A stretch of 36,596 bases of DNA from Chloroflexota bacterium (GCA_022562515.1 JADFPB010000003.1:1-36596); one strand, 5' to 3'. Positions 8,724 through 18,910 are shown, counted from the first letter of the stretch. The notes: generated from the letters alone by a model not told the origin. Program-made: numbers and translations.

Positions 8724-9875
8724 ATGCTGAGCCTGGATATCACACTCAAGCAGGGCGAATTCGCGCTGTCGATTACGGCTGAGTTCAACTCAGGCATTAC
8801 CGCTATTTTCGGTCCTTCGGGCAGTGGAAAGACGACCACGCTGCACTGTATAGCCGGGCTGCTGAGGCCCGATTCCGGTCGAATTACGCTGGACGACCGG
8901 ATCCTGTTCGACTCATCGGCCGGAGAGAACCTGCCGCCGGAGCGGAGGCGCATGGGACTGGTGTTCCAGGACGGCGCGCTGTTTCCGCACCTGAGCGTAC
9001 GGGCCAACATCGAGTTCGGTCACAGGCTCACGAAGCCCGCGGACAGGCGCATCGACATCGATCAGGTTATCGACTTGCTCAGGCTGGGGCCACTCTCGGA
9101 CCGGCGTGTTACGTCGCTCTCCGGTGGAGAGAAACAGAGAGTGGCCCTGGCCCGCGCTCTCGCGGTTTCGCCGTCGCTGCTACTGCTCGACGAGCCGACG
9201 GCGTCGCTGGACCCGGGCCTCAGGGGAACCGTGTTGACCTACTTGAAGCAGGTTCACGAGGAGCTCGGCGTGCCGATGATCTATGTCTCTCACAACGTCT
9301 CCGAAGTGCTGTACCTGGCAGAAAACGTGCTTCGATTGAGAGCTGGTGAGGCGGACGGTTACGGGGCGCCGTCGCAGCTCTTGTTGAGCGACGCTGCGGC
9401 ATCGGCCACCGGCGTCGAGGGCGTGGAGAACATGCTCCGCGGCACGGTGGAGGAACCGGGAGGCGTTGAGACGCCCGGCAGGGTTCGAGTCGGAGATCAT
9501 GTTCTGGTCACGCCGGCGGTCAAGTTGGCGAAAGGCGACCCGGTGATACTGACACTGCGCGCCTCCGATGTGATCGTGGCGGGCGCGCGCCCGGTTGCCC
9601 TATCAGCCCGCAATGTCATCCCCGCTGTGTGTACCGAGGTGCAGCTGGCCGGAGGCAGCGTATTCGCATCTTTTGGAATTGGTGAGACTGGCCCGGCCAG
9701 CGATGCCAGCCCTGAAACGTCGCCTGAGATACCCACTGGAATACTGGTTGAGTTGACGCCCGGAGCGGTGTCTGAACTGGGGATCAAGCCCGGCTGGCAG
9801 GCATACCTGGTGTTCAAGACAACCAGCATTGCCGTTCACTCGCTTGGAGAATCAGCGCTTACGCTTAACGGGTAG
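8724..9875 (+). CDS. modC: Molybdate ABC transporter ATP-binding protein with C-terminal MOP/TOBE-like region
   Basis: FGPSGSGKTTTLHCIAGLLRPDSG, LSGGEKQRVALARALA, LLLLDEPTASLD; C-terminal segment with VILTLRASDVIVA and LTPGAVSELGIKPGWQAYLVFKTTSIAVH. Confidence 0.93.
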   Translation: MLSLDITLKQGEFALSITAEFNSGITAIFGPSGSGKTTTLHCIAGLLRPDSGRITLDDRILFDSSAGENLPPERRRMGLVFQDGALFPHLSVRANIEFGHRLTKPADRRIDIDQVIDLLRLGPLSDRRVTSLSGGEKQRVALARALAVSPSLLLLDEPTASLDPGLRGTVLTYLKQVHEELGVPMIYVSHNVSEVLYLAENVLRLRAGEADGYGAPSQLLLSDAAASATGVEGVENMLRGTVEEPGGVETPGRVRVGDHVLVTPAVKLAKGDPVILTLRASDVIVAGARPVALSARNVIPAVCTEVQLAGGSVFASFGIGETGPASDASPETSPEIPTGILVELTPGAVSELGIKPGWQAYLVFKTTSIAVHSLGESALTLNG

Positions 9876-10566
9876 CGGAAGTAGTGTCGTCGGGAAGGTT
9901 CGCCCGGCCGGTGGGGCAACTCTCTCTGAGGCTGCAGTCGCCACAGAGCGGAATCTTCTTGCACGTGGTGTGGCAGTGCCTGTCGATCAATGCATGGTAC
10001 TCGCCGAATATTTCGGCGTCAGCAGGCAAACGTGATGTGAAAAGGCGCTGGTAGTCGCCATATCTATCTCCATCGACACGCCAGCCGAGCCGGTCGACAA
10101 AACGAATCGTGTACTTATCGATCACGAATGACGGCTTTTTCGCCGCGTAGAGAATGATGTCGTCCGCCGTCTCCTCGCCGATACCCCAGAGGCCGAGGAG
10201 AGTTGTCCTGAGTTCGAGAATATCCAGTCGGAACAACAGATCTATATCGCCATCAAATTCCCGGTCCAGGAATCCGGCGAAGTTCTGAAGCTTCCGGGCC
10301 TTCTGGTTATAGTAGCCGGACGGGCGGATGAGACCGGCCAGCGCGTCCTGCGGGAGGGCCAGCGAGGCGGGGAAACTCCAGACGTCGGCGGCCTTGAGGT
10401 TGTTCAGCGCTTTTTCCACGTTGGCCCAGGCCGTATTCTGGGTGAGGATGGCTCCTGTGATCATCTCGAAGTGTGAGTCCGCGGGCCACCAGTGTTGCGG
10501 GCCGTGGCATTCGAGAAGCAACTCGAAGATTTGTTCGAGCGCGACGTGATCAGGCCGGATTCTCAC
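9865..10566 (-). CDS. Endonuclease III-related HhH-GPD DNA glycosylase with Fe-S cluster motif
   Basis: ITGAILTQNTAWANVEKAL, HhH LWGIGEETADDIILYA, FVIDKYTIRFVDRLG, C-terminal Cys cluster CKKIPLCGDCSLRESC. Confidence 0.88.
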   Translation of the reverse strand: MRIRPDHVALEQIFELLLECHGPQHWWPADSHFEMITGAILTQNTAWANVEKALNNLKAADVWSFPASLALPQDALAGLIRPSGYYNQKARKLQNFAGFLDREFDGDIDLLFRLDILELRTTLLGLWGIGEETADDIILYAAKKPSFVIDKYTIRFVDRLGWRVDGDRYGDYQRLFTSRLPADAEIFGEYHALIDRHCHTTCKKIPLCGDCSLRESCPTGRANLPDDTTSATR

Positions 10567-11069
10567 TTTTTCTGTCTCCGCCCCCTCCGGCGCCCGCTCC
10601 GGCGCCTGCGTTGTCCGGGGGAGTTCGTTTTCGCGATCGGCGGTGGGGGCAGCGGCTCGGGGTCCGGAAAGTCGAGCGTTGAAAATACGACGGCGGCAAG
10701 GAGGGATAGACCGGCGGACGGGATGAAGAAGAGGCCGAAAGAATCGAAACTGATCGCAGCGTACGCGACGAATGCCGCTACGAATAGATAGACGGTAGTA
10801 CGAGGCATCTTCATTTTCGATGGATCGCGGGCGACCAGGTAGAAGAAATACGCTGCTGCGGCGCTGTGGGCGAAAAGCAACGGAACGATTTGGAGCCCGT
10901 TAACGTCGATGGCTGAAAGCGAGATGATGACCGGCCGGCCGTCCGGGCCCAGGATGCTGGGATCTATACCTTCGTATGCGAATGGGATGAACGCCACAAG
11001 GATGGACATGGCCACCGATACGCCGAGGTTTCCTCCGGCGAACATCTGGGTCAGGAGTTTGCGGTTCAA
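10563..11069 (-). CDS. Small integral membrane protein of unknown function with Pro/Arg-rich C-terminal tail
   Basis: Several hydrophobic spans and a C-terminus PEPLPPPPIAKTNSPGQRRRRSGRRRGRRQKK. Stop overlaps (ATGA) the start of the endonuclease gene. Confidence 0.65.
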   Translation of the reverse strand: MNRKLLTQMFAGGNLGVSVAMSILVAFIPFAYEGIDPSILGPDGRPVIISLSAIDVNGLQIVPLLFAHSAAAAYFFYLVARDPSKMKMPRTTVYLFVAAFVAYAAISFDSFGLFFIPSAGLSLLAAVVFSTLDFPDPEPLPPPPIAKTNSPGQRRRRSGRRRGRRQKK

Positions 11070-11158
11070 TCAGCTTTCTGTTCTTTCTCAGAAAAGGGAG
11101 ATATCCGAGATCTATAGTCCGGGTGGCGAATATACTCACATAAAGTCGATATGACGCG

Positions 11159-12016
11159 TTGCGCTCGGAGATGGAATTGGCGAACTGGGTAACGAGGCTG
11201 GATGATCGGTCGCTGGCAGTCGATAGCCTGGCCTGCGTCGGCCTTGACCCCGACCCATCGCTCATGCCGGTTGACAGCGTCATCGAGTTCAACCGGGCGA
11301 TCATTGATGCGACTCATGACCTGGTCTGCGCCTACAAGCCGCAGCTCGCGTTTTACGAGGCGCTTGGCATTGAGGGGCTGGAGGCGCTGCGGGACACGAT
11401 CGAGCATATCCGGCAGGTGGCACCCGACGTGATCATCGTCGGCGACGCCAAGCGCGGCGACATCGGTTCTACCGCGACTGCGTACGCCAGGGCGATGTTC
11501 GAGTTCTGGGATTTCGATGTAGTCACGGTGCATCCGTACCTGGGCGGAGATTCGGTTGCGCCGTTCCTTGAGTACGAGGGCCGCGGTGCGCTGGTCGTGT
11601 GTCGGACGAGCAACCCGGGGGCGAGAGAGCTTCAGGATATACGCCTGGATACCGGCTCAGGAGAGCGGGGGAAGATGGTTTATGAGCGCGTGGCGGACGC
11701 TGTAGAGGAGTGGAACGTCCCGGGAACGCTTGGCCTGGTGGTTGGGGCGACATATCCGGAAGAGATGGCGGCGCTTCGCCGCGATCATCCTTCGCTGCCA
11801 TTTCTGATACCGGGCGTCGGCAGACAGGGGGGGGATGTGTATGGGGCGACTCGGGCCGGCGCCAATGCCGATGGCCGCGGCATACTCGTCAGTTCGTCCA
11901 GGGGCGTGCTTTATGCTTCATCGGACCCGGGTGAATACGCGGACGCGGCCAGGAGCGAGACTGAAAAGCTGCGAACCGAGATAAATGCGGCGCTGCAGGA
12001 GCTGTCTGGAGTCTGA
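11159..12016 (+). CDS. pyrF: Orotidine 5'-phosphate decarboxylase (subfamily 2)
   Basis: CVGLDPDPSLMP, CAYKPQLAFYEALG, IIVGDAKRGDIGSTATAYA, LVVGATYPEEM, FLIPGVGRQGGD. Start could be ATG at 11171. Confidence 0.93.
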   Translation: MRSEMELANWVTRLDDRSLAVDSLACVGLDPDPSLMPVDSVIEFNRAIIDATHDLVCAYKPQLAFYEALGIEGLEALRDTIEHIRQVAPDVIIVGDAKRGDIGSTATAYARAMFEFWDFDVVTVHPYLGGDSVAPFLEYEGRGALVVCRTSNPGARELQDIRLDTGSGERGKMVYERVADAVEEWNVPGTLGLVVGATYPEEMAALRRDHPSLPFLIPGVGRQGGDVYGATRAGANADGRGILVSSSRGVLYASSDPGEYADAARSETEKLRTEINAALQELSGV

Positions 12017-12032
12017 GAGAGGGGTGATTGAG

Positions 12033-12254
12033 ATGGCCGATCCGGTTCGCCCGACAGTTTTGACTCCATATTTGGTGGGTGACCGTATTAAGCTTAAGAA
12101 GAAGCACGCATGCGGGGGCCTTGATTGGGAGGTATACCGGATAGGCGCGGACCTGGGCCTGTTGTGCCAGACGTGCGGACGCAGAATAATGCTAAGCCGC
12201 AGGGAAGTGGCCCGAAGGATCAGGAGGCGTGTAAAAACGCCAGGCGGCGAGTAA
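12033..12254 (+). CDS. DUF951 family protein
   Basis: YLVGDRIKLKKKHACGGLDWEVYRIGADLGLLCQTCGRRIMLSRREVARRI matches the remembered DUF951 pattern (KKxHxCG...WEVxRxGAD...C..CGR). Confidence 0.85.
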   Translation: MADPVRPTVLTPYLVGDRIKLKKKHACGGLDWEVYRIGADLGLLCQTCGRRIMLSRREVARRIRRRVKTPGGE

Positions 12255-12418
12255 CTGGCGGGAACTTGTTCCGTCTGAATGTAGAGGGACCAGTGCGCTT
12301 TGATTGACACTAGTCTGGCCTGAGAATATGGTGGCGCCCCGGCCTGTGATTCTCGGGTTCAATAGCAGCTTCTTTGCAGTCTATGGACGCCTAGAGGGCC
12401 AAGCGAGGTAACTGAACC

Positions 12419-12997
12419 ATGCGGGACATGGTGATCGACAGCATCAGAGTCAGTCTTCTGAACTACCAGCGGGTAGTCATATTGAAGGAGAAGGATTCGG
12501 ACAGGTACCTCCCGATCTGGATTGGGCCTTCGGAGGCTGACGCCATAGCGGTGAAACTCCAGAACGTGGATGTTCCGCGCCCTCTCACCCACGATCTCCT
12601 TGGCCAGGTGATATCGGATCTCGGCGGCACTGTGGACCATATTCTGATCTCAGGCCTTGATCACGACACGTATTTCGCCAAGATCATGTTGACGGTGGGC
12701 GGCCGGAGTATCACTATCGACTCAAGGCCTTCCGACGCGCTTGCGCTGGCGGTCAGGGTGGACGTTCCGATCTTCGCAGAAGACGAAGTGATGGAAAAGG
12801 CTGGAGTCCACCTCGATAAGGAGACCGGCAAAGCGATAGTCGGGGACGCCTTGCAAGAGGCGTCAGAGCGGTCCGGGAGCCCGGTGGCTGAGGGCGAGAT
12901 CAAATCAATGTCCGCTTTCACCGACTTCATCGATTCGCTGGATCTGAGCGATTTCGAAGAAGGTGAAGAAGGGAAGCCTGGCCGGCGCTCAAACTAG
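12419..12997 (+). CDS. Bifunctional nuclease family protein (DUF151-type)
   Basis: LPIWIGPSEADAIAVKLQNVDVPRPLTHDLL, ITIDSRPSDALALAVRVDVPIFAEDEVME. Confidence 0.9.
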   Translation: MRDMVIDSIRVSLLNYQRVVILKEKDSDRYLPIWIGPSEADAIAVKLQNVDVPRPLTHDLLGQVISDLGGTVDHILISGLDHDTYFAKIMLTVGGRSITIDSRPSDALALAVRVDVPIFAEDEVMEKAGVHLDKETGKAIVGDALQEASERSGSPVAEGEIKSMSAFTDFIDSLDLSDFEEGEEGKPGRRSN

Positions 12998-13102
12998 CGC
13001 CGTCGCCCGTCGTTGATTCTGACCGGCATCCTGTGCATGCAATCGGCCCCTGCGTAAGGCCGCGCCTTCACTTCCCGCACATCGCACGCTAATCCCAACG
13101 GA

Positions 13103-13140
13103 TTGTGGTTGCGGCATACCTTTCGTGATAAAGTACACAA
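13103..13140 (+). promoter_or_regulatory. Predicted promoter (TTGTGG-18-GATAAA) overlapped by a Rex-like operator (13123..13140) upstream of the atp operon
   Basis: TCGTGATAAAGTACACAA matches 11 of 14 defined positions of TTGTGAANNNNTTCACAA and overlaps the candidate -10, 22 bp before the first atp-operon ORF. Confidence 0.5.
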
Positions 13141-13161
13141 TCGGAATTTGCGAGGGTCACG

Positions 13162-13515
13162 GTGAGTGATCAGGGACGTGGATTCGGTTCAGGACACGGA
13201 GTGTCGGAAGACGGTCCGGGTGCTGATTCGCCGCCTCCTGAAGCTGATTCCGGGCAGAAGAACGAAGAGGTGTCCACTCTTCTGCTCCTGGGAAGGCTGA
13301 CCGGTTTCGGCTGGTACGTCGCGATCAGTATTGCGGGTGGCGCGCTGCTCGGTGCCTGGCTGGACAGCCAGTTCGACACATCACCGGCGCTGGTACTCGT
13401 GGGTCTTGCAGTAGGAATAGCGGTTGCCGCGCTGGGCCTTGTTAGATTGATCCGCGCCTTTGGCGGACGGGCGGCCGCACGGAATGACGCCGAACCTGAT
13501 GGGGCGGCGAAGTAA
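13162..13515 (+). CDS. AtpZ/AtpI-like F0F1 assembly membrane protein
   Basis: Two hydrophobic spans (YVAISIAGGALLGAWLDSQFDTSPALVLVGLAVGIAVAALGL); first gene of the ATP synthase operon. Confidence 0.75.
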   Translation: MSDQGRGFGSGHGVSEDGPGADSPPPEADSGQKNEEVSTLLLLGRLTGFGWYVAISIAGGALLGAWLDSQFDTSPALVLVGLAVGIAVAALGLVRLIRAFGGRAAARNDAEPDGAAK

Positions 13516-13539
13516 CAGAAGAGAAGTCACCGACAGAAG

Positions 13540-14724
13540 TTGAAAAAGCCAGTCCTTCTCGCCGTTCTCGTACTCGTTGCCGCATCAGCCCTCATCTCGG
13601 TTGCAGGTGGCGCGCTTGGCGCCGCATTCGGCCTGGGATTCCTGGGCAGTCCCATTCCGGAGATCTCCGTTCCCGGAGAGAAGATCGCCGATATCGGCGG
13701 CTACGAGTTGATCAACTCATCGATCCTGTTCTGGGCCGCGATACTGATCATCATCACCGTCTCATTCCTGGGCACCAGGAATATGAAGATGGTGCCCACG
13801 GGATTCCAGAACTTCGTCGAGGCCCTGGTGGAAGGCTTCATCGGGCTCGTAGAGAGCGTCGGCGGGCCGTCCGCGCGCCGCTTTCTGCCACTGGTGATGA
13901 CGATTTTCCTCACCGTTCTTGTATCGAACTGGCTTGGCATTCTCCCCGGCGTCGGGACTATAGGCCGAATCGAATCGGCCGAAGAGCTCGTGAGCCATGA
14001 GTTGCACGACCTGGAGGTCGAGATCCGCGAGTCCCAGCCTGATCTCAACGACGAGGAGGTCGAGGAGAGGGCGCTTACGGAGGCGCTTGCAGTGGTCGGG
14101 AAGAAGAAGCTCACTGTTTTCGATGACACGGCTGGAATCAACCTGATCCCATTCGGGCGCGGTGAGGACACGAAGGCGCCCTTGATCAACGTAGTCGGCG
14201 ACGCGCAGGGCGTCCACGATATCGACGAGCGGCTAGCCACAAGCCGGCTGGTCAACGCTCCCCTCGACGCTGACGGAGACCCGCAGACCGAGCTGGTGGG
14301 CAAGAATGCCGGCATTCTCATTCCGTACCTGCGCGGCCCGAACACCGATCTGAACACGACCCTCGCGATCGCGCTCGTCGCCATGTTCGCCATCCAGTTC
14401 TGGGGTATTCGCACCCTTGGAATCCGGGGCTATGGCAGCAAGTTCATTAACCTGAAGAACGGCCCGATCCATTTCGCCGTCGGCTTGCTTGAGATCGTTT
14501 CCGAACTGTCACGAATAATCAGCTTCACATTCCGTCTTTTCGGGAACATGTTTGCGGGCGAGGTCCTGCTGGTGGTGATGGCGTTCCTGTTCCCGCTGAT
14601 TGGTATTATTCCGTTCCTTGGCCTGGAGTTGTTCGTAGGCGCGATCCAGGCGTTCATTTTTGCGATGCTCACGCTCGTGTTCGCGGTGGTGGCCACGGCG
14701 GCCCATGGCGAAGAGGAGCATTAG
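13540..14724 (+). CDS. atpB: F0F1 ATP synthase subunit a
   Basis: SNWLGILPGVGTIG, RGPNTDLNTTLAIALV, essential-Arg region LSRIISFTFRLFGNMFAGEVLL, VGAIQAFIFAMLTLVF. Carries a long insertion. Confidence 0.95.
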   Translation: MKKPVLLAVLVLVAASALISVAGGALGAAFGLGFLGSPIPEISVPGEKIADIGGYELINSSILFWAAILIIITVSFLGTRNMKMVPTGFQNFVEALVEGFIGLVESVGGPSARRFLPLVMTIFLTVLVSNWLGILPGVGTIGRIESAEELVSHELHDLEVEIRESQPDLNDEEVEERALTEALAVVGKKKLTVFDDTAGINLIPFGRGEDTKAPLINVVGDAQGVHDIDERLATSRLVNAPLDADGDPQTELVGKNAGILIPYLRGPNTDLNTTLAIALVAMFAIQFWGIRTLGIRGYGSKFINLKNGPIHFAVGLLEIVSELSRIISFTFRLFGNMFAGEVLLVVMAFLFPLIGIIPFLGLELFVGAIQAFIFAMLTLVFAVVATAAHGEEEH

Positions 14725-14847
14725 CGATCCAGGAGTCTCTGATTACCGGGGATGTGAGCCCGGCGGCCGGAATCATGACCGGCACTGAAAACAGGTAGAA
14801 GGGGCTTGAGGCCCCCCCGGTGAAAGAAAACGTGAGAGATCACGTAG

Positions 14848-15180
<333 letters not shown>

Positions 15181-15285
15181 GCAAGGGGCATCGGGGTGAC
15201 GGCATTGGGCATTACCTTCAGGTCCTCCGAAAAAGGGGAAGTCGTCCCAGTAAAGGGCGCCCGGTAAAGGGCGAAGAGAGCAGAT

Positions 15286-15786
15286 ATGGACGCACTCGGA
15301 ATTAATTTGCCGGGGCTGGTAACCCAGCTCGTCAGCTTCTTGATACTTTTCGCGGTACTGGCGAAGCTGCTGTACGGGCCTATTCAGAAGACTCTGAACG
15401 AGCGCACGGAGCGCATTCGCGAGAGTCTTGAGGCGGCCGACAGGGCCAAGGAAGAGGCCGCGTCTTCCGCAGAGCGGGTGGAGGCGGAGATCGCCAGGGC
15501 GCGGGTCCAGGGCCAGGAGTTGATCGCCGATGCCCGCGAGGCGGCAGGGCGGTATCGGGAAGAGCAGGAAGGCCGGGCCCGTACGGAGGCTGACGCCTTG
15601 ATCGAGCGCGCCCGCGCCGAGATCGGACGAGAACGCGACGCGGCGATAGAGCAGGTGCGGCTGGAATTTTCCGGCCTTGCCATTAGCGCGGCAGAGCGGA
15701 TCGTGAACAAATCCCTGGACGGACCCACGCATCGGGAGCTGATTGAGAGCGTTCTTCGGGAAGGGTTGGAGGATCGGAAAAACTGA
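15286..15786 (+). CDS. atpF: F0F1 ATP synthase subunit b
   Basis: N-terminal TM then charged coiled coil ADRAKEEAASSAERVEAEIARARVQGQELIADAREAAGRYREEQE; between atpE and atpH. Confidence 0.94.
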   Translation: MDALGINLPGLVTQLVSFLILFAVLAKLLYGPIQKTLNERTERIRESLEAADRAKEEAASSAERVEAEIARARVQGQELIADAREAAGRYREEQEGRARTEADALIERARAEIGRERDAAIEQVRLEFSGLAISAAERIVNKSLDGPTHRELIESVLREGLEDRKN

Positions 15787-15845
15787 GCTTCTATTCCATA
15801 CCTGATCGGCGCTCCGGCGCCGACAGTAACAGGGAGTTTGTGTAA

Positions 15846-16403
15846 GTGGCGGGACGGCCGACGGCGCGCCGATATGCGCGGGCGGTTTTTGAGCTTGCCC
15901 TCGAGCACGACGCTGTGGACCAGTGGTCAGATGACCTGGACCTCATGGCGGAAACGATGGGGGATCGAGATTTCTTTGCCCTGCTGGAGGCCCCACAGGT
16001 GCCGCTCCGGGTCAAGTACCAGGGAATAGACACGGTGCTGGCGGGCGCAAGCCAGTTGGCGCGTAATCTGGCCTCGGTGCTCGTGGATCACAGATCGGCG
16101 CGCTTTGCCGGAGCCATTCGCGACGAGTTCCGGGCGCTGGCAGACGCCCACAACGGAGTTGCGAGGGCTGAGGTGGTGACTGCGGTGGCCATGGAGAATG
16201 CCGAGCGCGAGCGCGTTAGCCAGCTCCTGGGTGGACTGGTCGGCGCAAAGATAGAGATAACAGAACGGGTGGACCCTGAGATCATCGGCGGAATCATCGC
16301 CAGGGTCGGGGATCACCTGATCGACGGTAGCGTAAGAACGAGGCTGGCTGACATGAGGGCCGCTCTGGCAGCCCCGCCGGTCGATTTTCAACAGAATTCA
16401 TAG
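15846..16403 (+). CDS. atpH: F0F1 ATP synthase subunit delta
   Basis: TARRYARAVFELALE, EIIGGIIARVGDHLIDGSVRTRLADM. Confidence 0.94.
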   Translation: MAGRPTARRYARAVFELALEHDAVDQWSDDLDLMAETMGDRDFFALLEAPQVPLRVKYQGIDTVLAGASQLARNLASVLVDHRSARFAGAIRDEFRALADAHNGVARAEVVTAVAMENAERERVSQLLGGLVGAKIEITERVDPEIIGGIIARVGDHLIDGSVRTRLADMRAALAAPPVDFQQNS

Positions 16404-16472
16404 CGGGCCGATCGAGGCCCGAGAGACAAATCATTAGCGGCCGATTGAATCGGAGGCCGCGGAGGGAGCCGG

Positions 16473-17984
16473 ATGGCAATCAGAGGTCAGGATATAGCCT
16501 CGGTCATCAAGAGGCAGATTGAAGAGTTCGGTGGCGAGCTCACTCTGGTTGACGTTGGGACCGTGGTGGAAGCGGCAGACGGAGTGGCCCGGATCCATGG
16601 CCTTGCGGATGTCAGGTCCATGGAGTTGCTCCAGTTCCCCGGCGATACGCTCGGGATGGCGCTGAACCTGGAGGAAGACAGTGTAGCCGCCGTGATCCTG
16701 GGCAGGTTTGCCCACATCAAGGAAGGCGACGAGGTCCGGAGCACCGGTCGTATTGTCGAAGTCCCCGTTGGGGACGCGCTGATCGGACGGGTGGTTGATC
16801 CGCTTGGCAGGCCGATTGACGGTAAGGGCCCGGTGAACACGACCGAGACCCGCCCGGTAGAGCAGGTGGCGCCGAACGTGATAAGCCGGAAATCGGTCGA
16901 TACGCCGCTCCAGTTCGGCGTGAAGATCGTTGACGGCCTCATCCCGGTTGGCAGAGGCCAGCGAGAGTTGATTATCGGCGACCGCAACACCGGCAAGACC
17001 TCGCTGTGCGTGGACGCGATCATCAACCAGAAGGGCGGCGACGTCATCTGTGTGTACGTTGCCATCGGACAGAAGGCGAGCAAGGTTGCCGCCACCGTCG
17101 CCACCCTGGAGCAGCATGGCGCAATGGATCACACAATCGTGATCAACTCGGCCGCTTCCGACCCGGCGCCTGTGCAATACCTGGCCCCCTACACCGGCGC
17201 GACGATTGCGGAGTTCATCATGTACTCCGGCCGTGATGCTCTTATCGTCTATGACGATCTGACGAAGCATGCCTGGGCGTACAGGCAGATGTCGCTGTTG
17301 CTCAGGCGGCCTCCGGGACGTGAGGCGTATCCCGGAGATGTGTTCTACCTCCACTCCCGTCTGCTCGAGCGGTCGGCGAGGCTGGACGATGAGAACGGTG
17401 GCGGGTCATCGACGGCGCTGCCGATCATTGAGACGCAGGCGGGCGACCTTTCGGCCTACGTTCCTACCAATGTAATCTCGATCACGGACGGGCAGATCTA
17501 TCTGGAGCCGGAACTTTTTGCCGCTGGTATCAGGCCCGCGTTGAATGTCGGTATCAGCGTGTCCCGAGTGGGAAGCGCCGCGCAAACGAAGGCGATGAAG
17601 GGCGTAGCGGGGCGGCTAAAACTCGAGATGGCGCAGTTCCGTGAAATTGCAGTGTTCGCGCAGTTTGGCACCGAAGACCTGGACGCCGCGACGCGCGCCC
17701 AGCTTGCGCGAGGCCAGCGGGCGAACGAGGTACTGAAGCAGGTTGAAGTCAACCCTCTTAGCATGGAGCAGCAAGTGTCGATTTTCTACCTGCTCACGTC
17801 AGGCGCCCTGGACGACGTGGCGCGGGACAAAGTAGTCGCGTTTGAGGCCGGCTGGCACGAATATGCGGCGGCCAACATTCCCAGCGTGCTCCAGGAGATC
17901 GCCAGTTCTGGCGACCTGTCCGACGAGGCAAGCAAGAAGCTTGACGAAGCCGCAGCCGGTTACAAGCAGACGGCAGAGCTGTAA
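16473..17984 (+). CDS. atpA: F0F1 ATP synthase subunit alpha
   Basis: [62 protein letters not shown]. Confidence 0.97.
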   Translation: MAIRGQDIASVIKRQIEEFGGELTLVDVGTVVEAADGVARIHGLADVRSMELLQFPGDTLGMALNLEEDSVAAVILGRFAHIKEGDEVRSTGRIVEVPVGDALIGRVVDPLGRPIDGKGPVNTTETRPVEQVAPNVISRKSVDTPLQFGVKIVDGLIPVGRGQRELIIGDRNTGKTSLCVDAIINQKGGDVICVYVAIGQKASKVAATVATLEQHGAMDHTIVINSAASDPAPVQYLAPYTGATIAEFIMYSGRDALIVYDDLTKHAWAYRQMSLLLRRPPGREAYPGDVFYLHSRLLERSARLDDENGGGSSTALPIIETQAGDLSAYVPTNVISITDGQIYLEPELFAAGIRPALNVGISVSRVGSAAQTKAMKGVAGRLKLEMAQFREIAVFAQFGTEDLDAATRAQLARGQRANEVLKQVEVNPLSMEQQVSIFYLLTSGALDDVARDKVVAFEAGWHEYAAANIPSVLQEIASSGDLSDEASKKLDEAAAGYKQTAEL

Positions 17985-17997
17985 GAGGCTGTAAGAG

Positions 17998-18864
17998 ATG
18001 GCCAAGAACATTCGAGCGCTAAGGCTGCGAATCCGCAGTCTTGGCAATACGGCAAAGATAACGAAGGCGATGCAGATGATCGCCGCGTCGAAGATGCGCC
18101 GCGCTCAGGAGATGGTGCTGGCGGGCAGGCCGTATTCGGAAAAGATCGAAGTGATGCTGGCCGACCTGGCAGCGGTTCAGAGCCAGACCGACGAGGCGGC
18201 AGTGCCGTTGCTGGAGGTTCGTCCGGTTCAGAAAACGGCGCTTGTGCTGGTCACGCCCGACCGCGGACTTTGCGGGGGGCTGCACTCCAATATGAACCGC
18301 GCAGCAGGAGAGGCTATCCGAAACGCAGACTCGGATGTTGTAGTAATCACCGTGGGCCGCAAGGGCAGAGACTTTATCGTTCGTTCCGGCACGGAGTTGC
18401 TGGCGACGTTCGAGAATGTTGGCGACCGTCCCACGCTGGACGATACGCGGCCCATCTCCAGTATCGTCATCCAGGAGTTCGAGAAGCGCGCGATCGACCG
18501 GGTCTGGCTGGGCTTCTCCCGATTTGTAAATATTGGGGTGCAGAAGCCCGAGATATCGACTCTCATTCCGGTGGAGCCGGCAGAGTTGGAGCCGGGGCAG
18601 GCAGTGGACTATATCTACGAGCCGAGTCCCCGGGATGTGCTGGAGGAATTGCTGCCCCGCTTCGTTGAAATGGAGATCTACCACGCGATTCTTGAGGCGA
18701 TAGCCAGCGAGCACTCGGCCCGGATGGTCGCGATGCAGAACGCGACGGACGCGGCCAATGATCTTATTGACGAGCTAACGCTGGTGCTGAACAAGGCGCG
18801 CCAGGAATCGATCACATCAGAGATACTCGACATCATCGGCGGTGTGGCTGCAGTCGAGCGTTAA
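17998..18864 (+). CDS. atpG: F0F1 ATP synthase subunit gamma
   Basis: LRLRIRSLGNTAKITKAMQMIAASKMRRAQ, LVTPDRGLCGGLHSNM, MQNATDAANDLIDELTLVLNKARQESITSEILDIIGG. Confidence 0.97.
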   Translation: MAKNIRALRLRIRSLGNTAKITKAMQMIAASKMRRAQEMVLAGRPYSEKIEVMLADLAAVQSQTDEAAVPLLEVRPVQKTALVLVTPDRGLCGGLHSNMNRAAGEAIRNADSDVVVITVGRKGRDFIVRSGTELLATFENVGDRPTLDDTRPISSIVIQEFEKRAIDRVWLGFSRFVNIGVQKPEISTLIPVEPAELEPGQAVDYIYEPSPRDVLEELLPRFVEMEIYHAILEAIASEHSARMVAMQNATDAANDLIDELTLVLNKARQESITSEILDIIGGVAAVER

Positions 18865-18910
18865 GCCGGCCCCGTGGCGATCACAGGGGCGAAAGACCAG
18901 AAGCAAATAG

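Noticed and set aside
12330-12366. tRNA T-loop-like GGGTTCAAT
   Set aside because: Flanking bases do not form a T stem and no acceptor or anticodon arms are visible.
15250-15273. Direct repeat GTAAAGGGCG x2 between atpE and atpF
   Set aside because: Short, two copies, overlaps the leader of atpF; no clear function.
16434-17354. 306-aa minus-strand ORF
   Set aside because: Antisense to atpA; no motif.
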